A stretch of 64,000 nucleotides of DNA, taken from contig NZ_BMQA01000001.1 in NCBI RefSeq assembly GCF_014647875.1, positions 124,001-188,000 of the forward strand, read 5' to 3'. Origin of the DNA: Streptomyces brasiliensis. GTDB lineage: Bacteria > Actinomycetota > Actinomycetes > Streptomycetales > Streptomycetaceae. The notes under the pieces were generated by a model that was not told the origin of the DNA, ran no database searches, and saw only the letters and a program-made list of their open reading frames with translations. The first letter of the stretch is position 1. The number at the start of each line of letters is the position of its first letter. This document shows, in pieces, positions 33,067-41,370 of the stretch. Both the position numbers and the translations under genes were made by a program.

Positions 33067-34065
33067 ATGTACACCAAGGACGGCGAGTCGTACTTCATCG
33101 TCGACGCGCACATCGCGCTCTGGGACGCCCGGCCGGAGAACCAGCTCAACATCCACGGCAAGCAGTTCATCGACTGCTTCTACGACTACCACCGCAACCT
33201 CAGTCCCGAGTCGGAGCTGTGGTCCTACGAGGAATATTTGTACTACGGCGGCGAGCGACTGATGAAGGACCTGTTCGACGAGGGACACGTCGATCACGCG
33301 ATCTTCCAGCCCGCCCGGCTCGGCGCCTTCTACCGCAACGGCTTCGGGCAGACGGAGGAGGCCTTCGCGCTCGCGTCGAAGCACCCCGACAAGCTCACCT
33401 ACAACCACTGCTGGGACCCGCGCTTCGAGCAGGCGGGCCTGGACCGACTGCGCCGGGACGCCGAGCGGTTCCAGCTCAAGGGCGTCAAGCTCTACACCGC
33501 GGAGTGGCACGGCGACTCCCGCGGTTACAAGCTCGACGACCCGTGGTCGTACCGCTATCTGGAGGCCGCGCAGGAGCTGGGCATCAAGAACATCCACATC
33601 CACAAGGGCCCGACGATCCGCCCGCTGGACCGGGACGCGTTCGACGTGGCCGACGTCGACAAGGTGGCGACCGACTTCACCGACCTGAACTTCGTGGTGG
33701 AGCACTGCGGGCTGCCCCGGCTCGAGGACTTCTGCTGGATCGCCACGCAGGAGCCGAACGTGCACGCGGGACTGGCCGTCGCCATGCCCTTCATCCACAC
33801 CCGGCCGCGCTACTTCGCCCAGATCATCGGCGAGTTGCTGTACTGGCTGGACGAGAACCGCATCCAGTTCTCCAGCGACTACGCGCTGTGGACACCACGG
33901 TGGCTGGTGGAGCGGTTCGTCGACTTCCAGATCCCCGAGGACATGACGGAGTACGCACCGCTCACCGTCGCGCAGAAGAAGAAGATCCTCGGGCTGAACG
34001 CGGCAGCCATGTACGACATCCCGGTGCCGGCCCGGTGCGCCGTCACCGAGCCCGCGGCGGCCTGA
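33067..34065 (+). CDS. Amidohydrolase (ACMSD/amidohydrolase_2 family)
   Basis: A 332-aa TIM-barrel metal-dependent hydrolase: DAHIALWD at the start (normally HxH, here only one His), LKGVKLYTAEW, NIHIHKG, VVEHCG and FSSDYALW. It closely resembles the amidohydrolase encoded next to propane monooxygenase genes in Rhodococcus and Mycobacterium, where its function is unresolved. AUG is preceded by GGAGG at 33057-33061. The gene is followed after 1 nt by the DUF59 gene. The altered metal site may indicate a non-hydrolytic role. Confidence 0.88.
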   Translation: MYTKDGESYFIVDAHIALWDARPENQLNIHGKQFIDCFYDYHRNLSPESELWSYEEYLYYGGERLMKDLFDEGHVDHAIFQPARLGAFYRNGFGQTEEAFALASKHPDKLTYNHCWDPRFEQAGLDRLRRDAERFQLKGVKLYTAEWHGDSRGYKLDDPWSYRYLEAAQELGIKNIHIHKGPTIRPLDRDAFDVADVDKVATDFTDLNFVVEHCGLPRLEDFCWIATQEPNVHAGLAVAMPFIHTRPRYFAQIIGELLYWLDENRIQFSSDYALWTPRWLVERFVDFQIPEDMTEYAPLTVAQKKKILGLNAAAMYDIPVPARCAVTEPAAA

Positions 34066-34066
34066 C

Positions 34067-34834
34067 ATGACCCCCGACCCGCTGACGGACGCCGCACGCC
34101 GGGCCCTGGACGGTGTGTACGACCCCGAACTCGACGAACCCATCACCGACTTGGGGTTCGTACGCAGCGTCGAGGCCGACGCGGCACGGCGGTTGACCGT
34201 CCATCTGCGGCTGCCGACCTCGTTCTGCTCGCCCAACTTCGCCTATCTGATGGCGTCGGACGCCAAGGACGCGCTGTCGTCCCTGCCGGGTGCGACGGCG
34301 GTCGTGGTGGTGCTCGACGACCATCACGACTCGGAGATCATCAACCGCGGCCTGGCCGCGGACGCCGGGTACCGCGGCACGTTCGGCGCCGAGGCCGAGC
34401 GTGATCTGGAGGAGCTGCGCCGCACGTTCCGGCGCAAGGCGCACGCCGCCGCGATGGAGCGGGCCCTGACCCGGCTGCTGCGGGCCCGCCCCGACCTGCC
34501 GGAGGTGGCCCTGCACGACGTCGTCCTTGCCGATCTGCCCGACGACGACGCGACGCGCGCGCTCCTGCGCCGACGCGCGGCGTACGGTCTCGGCCTCGCC
34601 CCGACGGACCCCGTCCTCGTGGACGACGACGGGCGTCCCCTCCCGCCCGAGGACATCCCGGTTCGGCTGCGCTTCGCCCGTGCCGTCCGCATCTCCATCG
34701 ACGGCAACGCGCACTTCTGCCGGGGCCTGCTGCGCACACGCTATCCGGACTCGACGACCGACCAGGCGCCCCGCCCCTGGGACGCCACCCGTCCCGTCGA
34801 CCCAGTCAACTCGCTGAAGGAGAACGTCTCGTGA
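34067..34834 (+). CDS. DUF59 (MIP18/PaaD-like) iron-sulfur assembly protein
   Basis: A 255-aa protein; residues 6-95 form the DUF59 domain (VYDPELDEPITDLGFVRSVE, then TSFCSPNFAYLMASDA with a conserved Cys). The remaining 150 residues are helical and unassigned. DUF59 proteins help mature metal or Fe-S centres; the homologue beside propane monooxygenases is thought to assist maturation of the oxygenase. It starts 1 nt after the amidohydrolase stop and overlaps the next gene (GTGA), indicating tight coupling. Confidence 0.85.
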   Translation: MTPDPLTDAARRALDGVYDPELDEPITDLGFVRSVEADAARRLTVHLRLPTSFCSPNFAYLMASDAKDALSSLPGATAVVVVLDDHHDSEIINRGLAADAGYRGTFGAEAERDLEELRRTFRRKAHAAAMERALTRLLRARPDLPEVALHDVVLADLPDDDATRALLRRRAAYGLGLAPTDPVLVDDDGRPLPPEDIPVRLRFARAVRISIDGNAHFCRGLLRTRYPDSTTDQAPRPWDATRPVDPVNSLKENVS

Positions 34835-35856
34835 AAGCAGTCCAGGTCGTCGGCTACCACCAGAACCTCGAGATGACCGACGTGCCGGCCCCCGAGGTGA
34901 CCGGCCCGTTCGACGTGATCGTCAGGATCGGCGGCGCCGGAGTGTGCCGTACCGACATCCACATCCTCGAGGGGCAGTGGGCCGAGAAGAGCGGGGTCAC
35001 GTTGCCGTACACCATCGGGCACGAGAACGCCGGCTGGGTGCACGCCGTCGGCAGCGCCGTCACGAACGTGTCGGAGGGCGACAAGGTCATCGTGCATCCG
35101 CTGGTCACCTGCGGGCTGTGCCGGGCCTGCCGGGCGGGCGACGACGTCCACTGCGAGCAGAGCCGGTTCCCCGGGATCGACACGGCCGGCGGCTATGCCG
35201 AGTACCTGAAGACCTCGGCGCGCAGTGTGGTGCGCATCGACGACTCGCTCGAGCCGTCCGACGTGGCCGCGCTGGCCGACGCCGGTCTGACCGCGTACCA
35301 CGCGGCCGCGAAGGCGGCGCGCAGGCTGCGGCCCGGCCATCGGTGCGTCGTCATCGGCGCGGGCGGGCTCGGCCACATCGGCGTGCAGGTGCTGCGCGCG
35401 CTCACGGCGGCCGAGATCGTCGTCGTCGACCGCAACCCGGACGCGGTCAAGCTCGCCTCCGACATCGGCGCCCACCACGGGATCGTGGCCGACGGCGGGC
35501 ACGTGGACGCCGTGCTGGACCTGACCGACGGGAAGGGCGCCGAGACGGTCATCGACTTCGTCGGCGAGGGCGGCGCGACCCACGACGGCGTGCGGATGCT
35601 GCGCCGCGCCGGGGACTACCACGTCGTCGGTTACGGCGAGAACATCGACGTGCCCACCATCGACATCATCTCCACCGAGATCAACTTCATCGGCAACCTG
35701 GTCGGTTCGTACACGGACCTCAGTGAGCTGATGGTGCTGGCCGCGCAGGGGCACGTGCGGCTGCACACCGAGAAGTACGCCCTCGGCGACTTCCAGACCG
35801 CCCTCGACGACCTCTCCGCAGGCCGGGTCCGCGGGCGGGCGATCCTGATTCCCTGA
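34831..35856 (+). CDS. Zinc-dependent alcohol dehydrogenase (MDR family)
   Basis: A 341-aa MDR enzyme. Catalytic zinc ligands are seen in GVCRTDIH and GHENAGWV; structural zinc cysteines are CGLCRACRAGDDVHC; the NAD loop is GAGGLGHIG with acidic VVDRN after it, favouring NAD over NADP. GAAGGAG precedes the GTG, which overlaps the DUF59 stop. In alkane oxidation clusters this enzyme oxidises the alcohol product (for example 2-propanol). Here it is probably the central catalytic step of the operon. Confidence 0.92.
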   Translation: MKAVQVVGYHQNLEMTDVPAPEVTGPFDVIVRIGGAGVCRTDIHILEGQWAEKSGVTLPYTIGHENAGWVHAVGSAVTNVSEGDKVIVHPLVTCGLCRACRAGDDVHCEQSRFPGIDTAGGYAEYLKTSARSVVRIDDSLEPSDVAALADAGLTAYHAAAKAARRLRPGHRCVVIGAGGLGHIGVQVLRALTAAEIVVVDRNPDAVKLASDIGAHHGIVADGGHVDAVLDLTDGKGAETVIDFVGEGGATHDGVRMLRRAGDYHVVGYGENIDVPTIDIISTEINFIGNLVGSYTDLSELMVLAAQGHVRLHTEKYALGDFQTALDDLSAGRVRGRAILIP

Positions 35857-35877
35857 CCGACAAGAGCGAGGAACTCG

Positions 35878-36207
35878 ATGATCTTCATCGTCGTCAAGTG
35901 GAAGATCCGCCCCGAGCACAGCGACAACTGGCTGTCGCTCGCTGCGGACTTCACGCAGGCCACCCGCGCCGAGGCGGGGAACCTCTTCTTCGAATGGAAC
36001 CGCAACGCGGACGACCCGACGGTCTACACGCTCGTCGAGGCGTTCGCCGACGCCGACGCGGGGGCCGCGCATGTGCAGTCCGCGCACTTCAAATCCGCCA
36101 TGGAGTGGATGCCGGACTACGTCGCGGCGACGCCGCAGATCGTCAACGTGGAGATCCCGGGCGCGAACGGCTGGTCGGAGATGGCCGAGGTGAGTCCGCG
36201 GTCCTGA
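35878..36207 (+). CDS. ABM-family putative quinol monooxygenase
   Basis: A 109-aa ferredoxin-like fold protein of the antibiotic biosynthesis monooxygenase family (IFIVVKWKIRPEHSDNWL, GNLFFEWNRNADDPTVYTLV, HVQSAHFKSAMEWMPDYV). Cofactor-free members oxidise small aromatics. AGCGAGGAA precedes the ATG, 21 nt after the adh stop, so it is the last gene of the operon; a strong terminator follows. Its connection to the alcohol pathway is unclear. Confidence 0.88.
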   Translation: MIFIVVKWKIRPEHSDNWLSLAADFTQATRAEAGNLFFEWNRNADDPTVYTLVEAFADADAGAAHVQSAHFKSAMEWMPDYVAATPQIVNVEIPGANGWSEMAEVSPRS

Positions 36208-36225
36208 TCCCGCAGTACATGTGTG

Positions 36226-36256
36226 CGGGCCCCGGCGCCACCGGCGCCGGGGCCCG
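36226..36256. terminator. Strong bidirectional terminator hairpin
   Basis: CGGGCCCCGGCGCC and GGCGCCGGGGCCCG form a perfect 14-bp stem with an ACC loop, exactly between the convergent ABM and TetR genes; the right arm ends at the TetR stop. No U-tract, as is usual in Streptomyces. Confidence 0.85.
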
Positions 36257-36868
36257 TCACGCGAGCGTGGCGACCGCCGTGCGGCGCAGGAAGTCCTGGG
36301 CCCGGTCCCACGACCAGCCGTTGTCGACGACCAGCGTGCGCCAGCTCGTGGGGCCGAACCAGAACCAGAGCGCGTCGGCCGTCTCCTCCTGCGTGAGGGA
36401 GGGCGGTGCGGGCAGGGCGTGCAGATGACGAGCGGCGGCGCGCAGCGCGTCGCGGTAGGCCGCGGTGGCGCGTTCCCGCAGTGCCTCGCCGTTCTCGTGG
36501 ACGGGCAGGGCCTTGTGGATGGCCTCGTGCACGGTGAACAGGCCCTCGTTGCCCGCCCGCGTGCCGCGCGCGAGCGCTTCCAGGACCTCGCGCGGTGTGC
36601 GCAGGGCGAGCACCTGGCGCATGACCGCGGCGTAGCCGGACGCCGTGACGGCCTCGTCCACGATCCGGTCGAGGATGTCGCTCTTGCTGCCGACGCTCGC
36701 GAAGACGGTCTTCGGGGAGACGCCGGCCGCCGCCGCGACGTCGGCCACGGTCACCCGCCCGTAGCCACGCGCGGCGAACAGCTCCGTCGCCGCCAGCAGG
36801 ATCGCCGCACGCGTCCGTGCGGCGGCCTGTTCACGCAGGGGCGAGACGTACGAGCGTTTGGTGGACAC
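36257..36868 (-). CDS. TetR family transcriptional regulator
   Basis: A 203-aa regulator. HTH at residues 18-65 (RAAILLAATELFAARGYGRVT ending in VSPKTVFASVGSKSDIL); helical C-terminal domain. It diverges from a SnoaL-like gene. The 105-bp gap is AT-rich with an imperfect inverted repeat with GTTGA and TCAAC arms near 36898-36932, a possible operator. Ligand and targets beyond the neighbour are unknown. Confidence 0.88.
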   Translation of the reverse strand: MSTKRSYVSPLREQAAARTRAAILLAATELFAARGYGRVTVADVAAAAGVSPKTVFASVGSKSDILDRIVDEAVTASGYAAVMRQVLALRTPREVLEALARGTRAGNEGLFTVHEAIHKALPVHENGEALRERATAAYRDALRAAARHLHALPAPPSLTQEETADALWFWFGPTSWRTLVVDNGWSWDRAQDFLRRTAVATLA

Positions 36869-36973
36869 GGCACCATCCTAGGCGACTTCAGTCCATGGTT
36901 GAACTATTCATTAGGCGCGCTATAACCTCAACTCCTCACACTCACGATCACCGACTTCGACAGGCAGCGCACC

Positions 36974-37528
36974 ATGGACGCCACGGAACTTGCACGCGGG
37001 CTCTTTCAGGTACTGGAGACGGGGGACCCGGAACTGGCCGCCGAGGTCATCGGCCCCGGCTTCCGCAATCGTGAGGCGGCCGTCTCGCCTCCGGCGTGCT
37101 CCACGCCGGGACCGGCCGGGGTCCTCGCCTCCGGCGTCTGGATGCGGTCTGCGTTCAGCGATCTGCGCTTCCCCGTCCTCGCGACCGCCGTGGGCCACGA
37201 CCAGGTCTGGATACGGCTGCGCATGCAGGGCCGCCACACGGGCCCCTTCGTCCGCTTCCGCGACGGCGCCCTGGATCAGGCCGTCCCCCCGACCGGGCGC
37301 GAGATCGACTTCGAGCAGATCCATGTCCTCTCCCTCGCCGACGGGAAGGTCGTGCGACATGAGGCGGTACGCGACGACGTCGCCATGCTCGGCCAGCTCG
37401 GCGTGTTCCCGCCGGCCCCCGCCACCGCCCTGCGCATGGCCGCCTGGCGGATCAGCGGACGCGCGCGACGCGCGGCCGAGCGGATCACGGCGGAGAGCGC
37501 CGACGCGGCCTCCCTGAGCAGGATCTGA
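36974..37528 (+). CDS. SnoaL-like / ester cyclase-type protein
   Basis: A 184-aa NTF2-fold protein: the N-terminal helix ELARGLFQVLETGDPELAAEV, then strands (DLRFPVLATAVGHDQVWIRL, MQGRHTGPF), then IDFEQIHVLSLADGKVVRHE, as in SnoaL-like polyketide cyclase relatives. The C-terminal 40 residues are an Arg/Ala-rich helix. Substrate unknown. It is divergent from and probably repressed by the TetR gene. Confidence 0.8.
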   Translation: MDATELARGLFQVLETGDPELAAEVIGPGFRNREAAVSPPACSTPGPAGVLASGVWMRSAFSDLRFPVLATAVGHDQVWIRLRMQGRHTGPFVRFRDGALDQAVPPTGREIDFEQIHVLSLADGKVVRHEAVRDDVAMLGQLGVFPPAPATALRMAAWRISGRARRAAERITAESADAASLSRI

Positions 37529-37713
37529 GCAGAACGCCCCCTCAGCTCAACTCGCTTCGAGGACACGTCCGTTCAGGGGCCAAGTGTTCGGATTCGAGCG
37601 GCATTGTTCGCCCCTCTTCCCTCTCATAGAAATATCCATCACCATGAATATGCCAAGCGCGGCTTGTCTGGCGGGCACACGGGGTGGGTGGGTTCCGGAG
37701 GAAGAGGGTCGGC

Positions 37714-38280
37714 ATGCGGAGCACTCCGAGGCAGGCGACCGAATGGCTGGCCGCGGCGGCGACGGATCCGCGCGCCTGCAAGCGACAGTGGCATGGACCC
37801 ACAGGGATAGCCGAGTTGACATGCGGCCGGTTCTGGGACGTGCTCAGCGTCCCTGAATCCTTGGGCGTGCCCGCGCTCGACATGCTCCTGTGCATTCCGC
37901 AGCCGCCGGGCCCCGCGCTGGCCAACGTCGCCTCGCGCAGCGTGAGTTTCTTCCTGCCGCCCGATCCCACGAGCCGCTGGATCGGCTCGGACATCGAGTA
38001 CCTCACCACCGGCGCACGCATAGCCCTGCCCCCGCCGTACCGCTCGGCGGGCCCGCTGTGCTGGCTGGTGCCGCCCGACGGCCGCGGCTCCCTGTTCGTG
38101 CCCGCCGCCGTGGAGCTGGCGCTGCAACACGCCCTGGACACACTCGGGAAGCCACGCGGAACGGCGGGCGCGGTGCGGGACGGCCATGCCGACACACCGC
38201 GCCCTGCTCACCGGTCGTCACCCGTGCCGCCGCCCCGGTCGGCCGAAGCGGGCAGCTCCGCCCGGATGCCGTCACCGTAG
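37714..38280 (+). CDS. Conserved Streptomyces protein of unknown function
   Basis: A 188-aa protein whose beginning (MRSTPRQATEWLAAAATDPR) and later WLVPPDGRGSLFVPAAVELA look like a family widespread in streptomycetes that is sometimes annotated as bifunctional DNA primase/polymerase-like. The catalytic residues of that fold cannot be confirmed here. GGAGGAAGAGG lies 10 nt before ATG 37714. The last 40 residues are proline-rich and disordered. It converges with a methyltransferase gene. Upstream is an AT-rich promoter-like patch (37620-37660). Confidence 0.7.
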   Translation: MRSTPRQATEWLAAAATDPRACKRQWHGPTGIAELTCGRFWDVLSVPESLGVPALDMLLCIPQPPGPALANVASRSVSFFLPPDPTSRWIGSDIEYLTTGARIALPPPYRSAGPLCWLVPPDGRGSLFVPAAVELALQHALDTLGKPRGTAGAVRDGHADTPRPAHRSSPVPPPRSAEAGSSARMPSP

Positions 38281-38292
38281 GCGGCGGACCGG

Positions 38293-39111
38293 CTACTGGC
38301 TCACCGGCTCCTTCTGCCCCACACCGCACCACATCGGCAGCGGATCGCCCACGGGGACGTCCTCCATGTCGGGGCGCCACTGAGGCAGTTCCACAACACC
38401 CGGCTCGAGGATGCGCGTTCCGTCGAAGAAGCGGACGACCTCGTCGTGCAGGCGCGGCGTCGCCTGCTCCGCGGCGCGCTCGTTGTAGACCCGCATGGAC
38501 TCCGAGACCTTCTCCGCGCCGATGTCCGACGCCGGATGCGACAGCACCAGGTAACTGCCGGGCGCGAGCCCGTCGACGAGGCGACGGGCGATCCCGTACG
38601 GGTCGTCGGCGTCCGGGATGTACTGGAGGATCGCGACGAGCATCAGGCCCACCGGCTGGGACAGATCGAGCGTCGTGCTCGCCTGCTCCAGGATGCGGTC
38701 GACGTCCCGCAGGTCCGCCTGCAGATAGTCGGTCGCACCCTCGGGTGTGCTGACGAGCAGGGCCTGGGCGTGGGCGAGCACGACCGGGTCGTTGTCGACG
38801 TACACCACGCGCGCGCCGGGATCGGCCCGCTGCGCCACCTCGTGGGTGTTGTCGGCGGCGGGTATGCCGGTGCCGATGTCCAGGAACTGGCGGATGCCGG
38901 CGCGGCTCAGCTCGCGCACGGCCCGGCCGAGGAAAGCGCGGTTGGCGCGTACGGCGGGGATGATCTGCGGGTTCACCGAGGACGCGAGGCGGGCCGCCTC
39001 CTCGTCGACCGGGTAGTTGTCCTTGCCGCCGAGCCACGCGTTGTAGACCCGGGCGGGGTGTGCCACGGAGGAGTTGAAGGAAGCCGTGCCGCCGATCGAT
39101 CGCTCGCTCAT
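38293..39111 (-). CDS. SAM-dependent methyltransferase, DUF574 type
   Basis: A 272-aa Rossmann methyltransferase. FLDIGTGIPAADNTHEVAQ is motif I with its usual continuation in this family, VVYVDNDPVV is motif II, and ARVYNAWLGGKDNYPVD the diagnostic N-terminus. The family is greatly expanded in Streptomyces and its substrates are unknown. It shares about the same length and layout as the gene at 41371-42189. No operon partner on the same strand. Confidence 0.9.
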   Translation of the reverse strand: MSERSIGGTASFNSSVAHPARVYNAWLGGKDNYPVDEEAARLASSVNPQIIPAVRANRAFLGRAVRELSRAGIRQFLDIGTGIPAADNTHEVAQRADPGARVVYVDNDPVVLAHAQALLVSTPEGATDYLQADLRDVDRILEQASTTLDLSQPVGLMLVAILQYIPDADDPYGIARRLVDGLAPGSYLVLSHPASDIGAEKVSESMRVYNERAAEQATPRLHDEVVRFFDGTRILEPGVVELPQWRPDMEDVPVGDPLPMWCGVGQKEPVSQ

Positions 39112-39306
39112 CGCTGGGTCCTAGTCACTCGAGTGTGCCGATGGCTGCACATTAGCTCACCAAGCGATCATCAACGGCCCCTGTGGCTGGGTCCGTTGCG
39201 GTCTCGAGACGCTCAACACCGGGCGGCACCCTGACACATCACAGGATGTGCCCGACTCCGTTCGCTGCCAGGGTCGATGACGATCGGCAGGCGAACGGAG
39301 GAACCG

Positions 39307-39614
39307 ATGTCACGACCGCTCAGGTCCCGGCGGACGGCGGCCACCGCGGGAACGGCCGCCGCCCTGCCGGCCGGGGCCGGGCTGTTCTCGGCGACCCCCG
39401 CCCAGGCCGCCCCACGCCCGTGTCCCGGTGCGGGGCCCGGCGACCGGGCGCGCTGCGCCCAGGTGATCGGCATCGACCCGGGCCCCGCCCCGGTCATGCG
39501 TACGGCACCCCGGTACGGCGCGGCGGCGGTGGCCCGCCACGGCAACGGCCAGTGGCTGGAGGTCGACTGCCGGACCACCGGCGACCCGGACGCGGACGGC
39601 CACGGCTACCCGGC
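39307..39614 (+). pseudogene. 5' remnant of a secreted protein gene
   Basis: GGAGGAACCG precedes ATG 39307; the product starts with an export signal (RSRRTAATAGTAAALPAGAG, then FSATPAQA-APRP) and about 65 further residues (GDRARCAQVIGIDPGPAPVM, GNGQWLEVDC). At about 39614 the sequence switches abruptly to the inside of an aldo-keto reductase in another frame. A deletion has therefore fused the start of a secreted protein to the end of a reductase. Confidence 0.6.
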
Positions 39615-40424
39615 CGCAAGGCGATCGTGCAGCAGCTGGAGAACTCGCTGCGACGGCTGCGGACGGACTACGTCGACCTCTACTGGCTGCACAACTTCGA
39701 GCCCACCACACCGGTCGAGGAGACCCTGCGGACCCTGGACGACCTGGTCGCCGCGGGCAAGATCCACTACGTCGGCTTCTCCGACGTACCGGCGTGGCGG
39801 ACGGCCGAGGCGGCCACCGTCGCCGAGTTCCGCGGCTGGGCGCCCGTCGTCGGCCTCCAGCTGGAGTACTCGCCGCTGGAGCGCTCCTCGGAGGGCGAAC
39901 TGATCCCGCTGGCCCGGGCCAAGGGTATGGGCGTCCTGCCGTGGAGCCCGCTCAAGAGCGGCTTTCTCCCGGCCAAGTACTCCAGCGCCCGCACCGGACC
40001 GGTCGACACCACGCGCACGGCCCTGGTCGGTGCGCCGAGCGAGAGCGACTACGTCGTCATCGACGCGCTGAACGACATCGCCGGCGAGGTCGGCGCCAGT
40101 CCGGACGCGGTGGCTCTGAACCGGGTGGCCCACCGCCCCGGCATCACCTCGACGCTGGTGGGTGCGCGGCGGCTCGCTCAGCTGGAGGCCAACCTGGAGG
40201 CCTTCTCCGTCACCCTGACCGACGCCCAGCGGGCGAGGCTCGACGCGGTGTCCGCGCCCGCTCTGGACTTCCCCGCCGAGAACAACAGGACGCTCGCGCC
40301 GATGCTCGCGTTCGCCGGGGCGACGGTGGACGGACGGCGGACCGTGGTCTCTACTCTGCTCCAGGCCACTCCCACCCGTTACTGGCACGCGCCGCCGGCA
40401 CGCCCCGAACGCGCGCCCTGCTGA
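39615..40424 (+). pseudogene. Aldo-keto reductase lacking its N-terminus
   Basis: From RKAIVQQLENSLRRL onward, about 269 residues of an AKR: DYVDLYWLHNFEPTTP (strand 4 and active-site His region), YVGFSDVPAW, VGLQLEYSPLERSSEGEL, GMGVLPWSPLKSGFLPAKYS and TSTLVGARRLAQLEANL. The N-terminal third with the catalytic Asp/Tyr is missing and no start or ribosome binding site exists at the junction. The 3' end overlaps the convergent transporter gene by 46 bp. Confidence 0.75.
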
Positions 40425-41293
40425 CCGGGCTTGATGATGTGGGGCACCACGCGGGTCAGCCGCAGGACGCCCCACAGGATCAGCAGCGCACCGGCCAGCT
40501 CCGGCAGCAGCCACCAGCCGGTGCGGATCTCCTCGCCGAACAGGGCCACGCCCAGCAGCAGGCTCGCGGAGGCGTCGCCGATGGTCAGCGCGGGCTGCGA
40601 CGCGACCAGCGGGCCGGCCTGCAGGGCGTTCTCGAGCAGCAGGAGCGCCCCGACACCGACGGCGGCGAATCCGTACGTCTGCCACGCGGTGAGGAACGCG
40701 GGAAGGCCGGCGTCGGCGAGCCGCCCCGTGGCCGACTTCATGAGGGCCGCGGTCAGGGCGTTGCCCAGCGCGGCGGCGGCGGCGAGCGCGGCAGCGCGGA
40801 ACGGGGCAGAGCGAGCGGGGTGGGCGAGGACGACGGCCACGGCCATCGCGCCCAGCGAGATCGCGAGCACCGGCACCCAGCGCTCCATGCTCGCCTGGTT
40901 CCGGGTTCCGGAGGGGGCCGCCGCGGCAAGCACCATGGCGAGTCCGGTGACCACTCCCGCGACCGCCCACCAGGCCTCCGTGGGCATCCGGCGGTGCAGC
41001 AGGGGTGCGGCGATGAGCAGGGCGAACGGCAGCTCCAGGATGAACAGCGGCTGGACCAGCGCCATGGGCCCGTTCACCAGGGCCAGCGCCTGGAACAGGG
41101 CGGCGCCCATGACACCCAGGATGCCGATCACCCAGGCGGGCCGCCGTACGAGAGCGGCCAGCAGGCGCAGACCACCGCCCCGCGCGACCGTCGAGGCGGC
41201 CTTGCGCTGGAACGCCGTGCCCACGGCATTGCTGGCGGCTCCCAGAACGGCGCAGAGGACGGCGAGGACGATCACCCCTCCACCATGCCTCAC
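40379..41293 (-). CDS. DMT/EamA-like membrane transporter
   Basis: About 304 aa with ten hydrophobic segments arranged in two halves, typical of DMT-superfamily proteins (AVLCAVLGAASNAVGTAFQR in TM1, FQALALVNGPMALVQPLFIL, LLENALQAGPLVASQPALTI). Streptomyces members are annotated as DMT transporters or magnesium-transporter NIPA-like. Start choice: GTG 41293 with AGGGGAC upstream, or GTG 41275 whose GGAGG is too close. Substrate unknown. Confidence 0.8.
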   Translation of the reverse strand: MRHGGGVIVLAVLCAVLGAASNAVGTAFQRKAASTVARGGGLRLLAALVRRPAWVIGILGVMGAALFQALALVNGPMALVQPLFILELPFALLIAAPLLHRRMPTEAWWAVAGVVTGLAMVLAAAAPSGTRNQASMERWVPVLAISLGAMAVAVVLAHPARSAPFRAAALAAAAALGNALTAALMKSATGRLADAGLPAFLTAWQTYGFAAVGVGALLLLENALQAGPLVASQPALTIGDASASLLLGVALFGEEIRTGWWLLPELAGALLILWGVLRLTRVVPHIIKPGQQGARSGRAGGACQ

Positions 41294-41370
41294 GACCGGC
41301 GTCCCCTGCCGCCACGGATCGACGGCGATCACCCGTGGCGGTCGTAGGGGCACCGGTCTGCCGGGGCGGG

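Noticed and set aside
33067..36207. Cluster considered as an aromatic ring-cleavage (ACMSD) pathway
   Set aside because: No dioxygenase or decarboxylase partners; the DUF59 and zinc alcohol dehydrogenase neighbours match propane-monooxygenase accessory genes instead.
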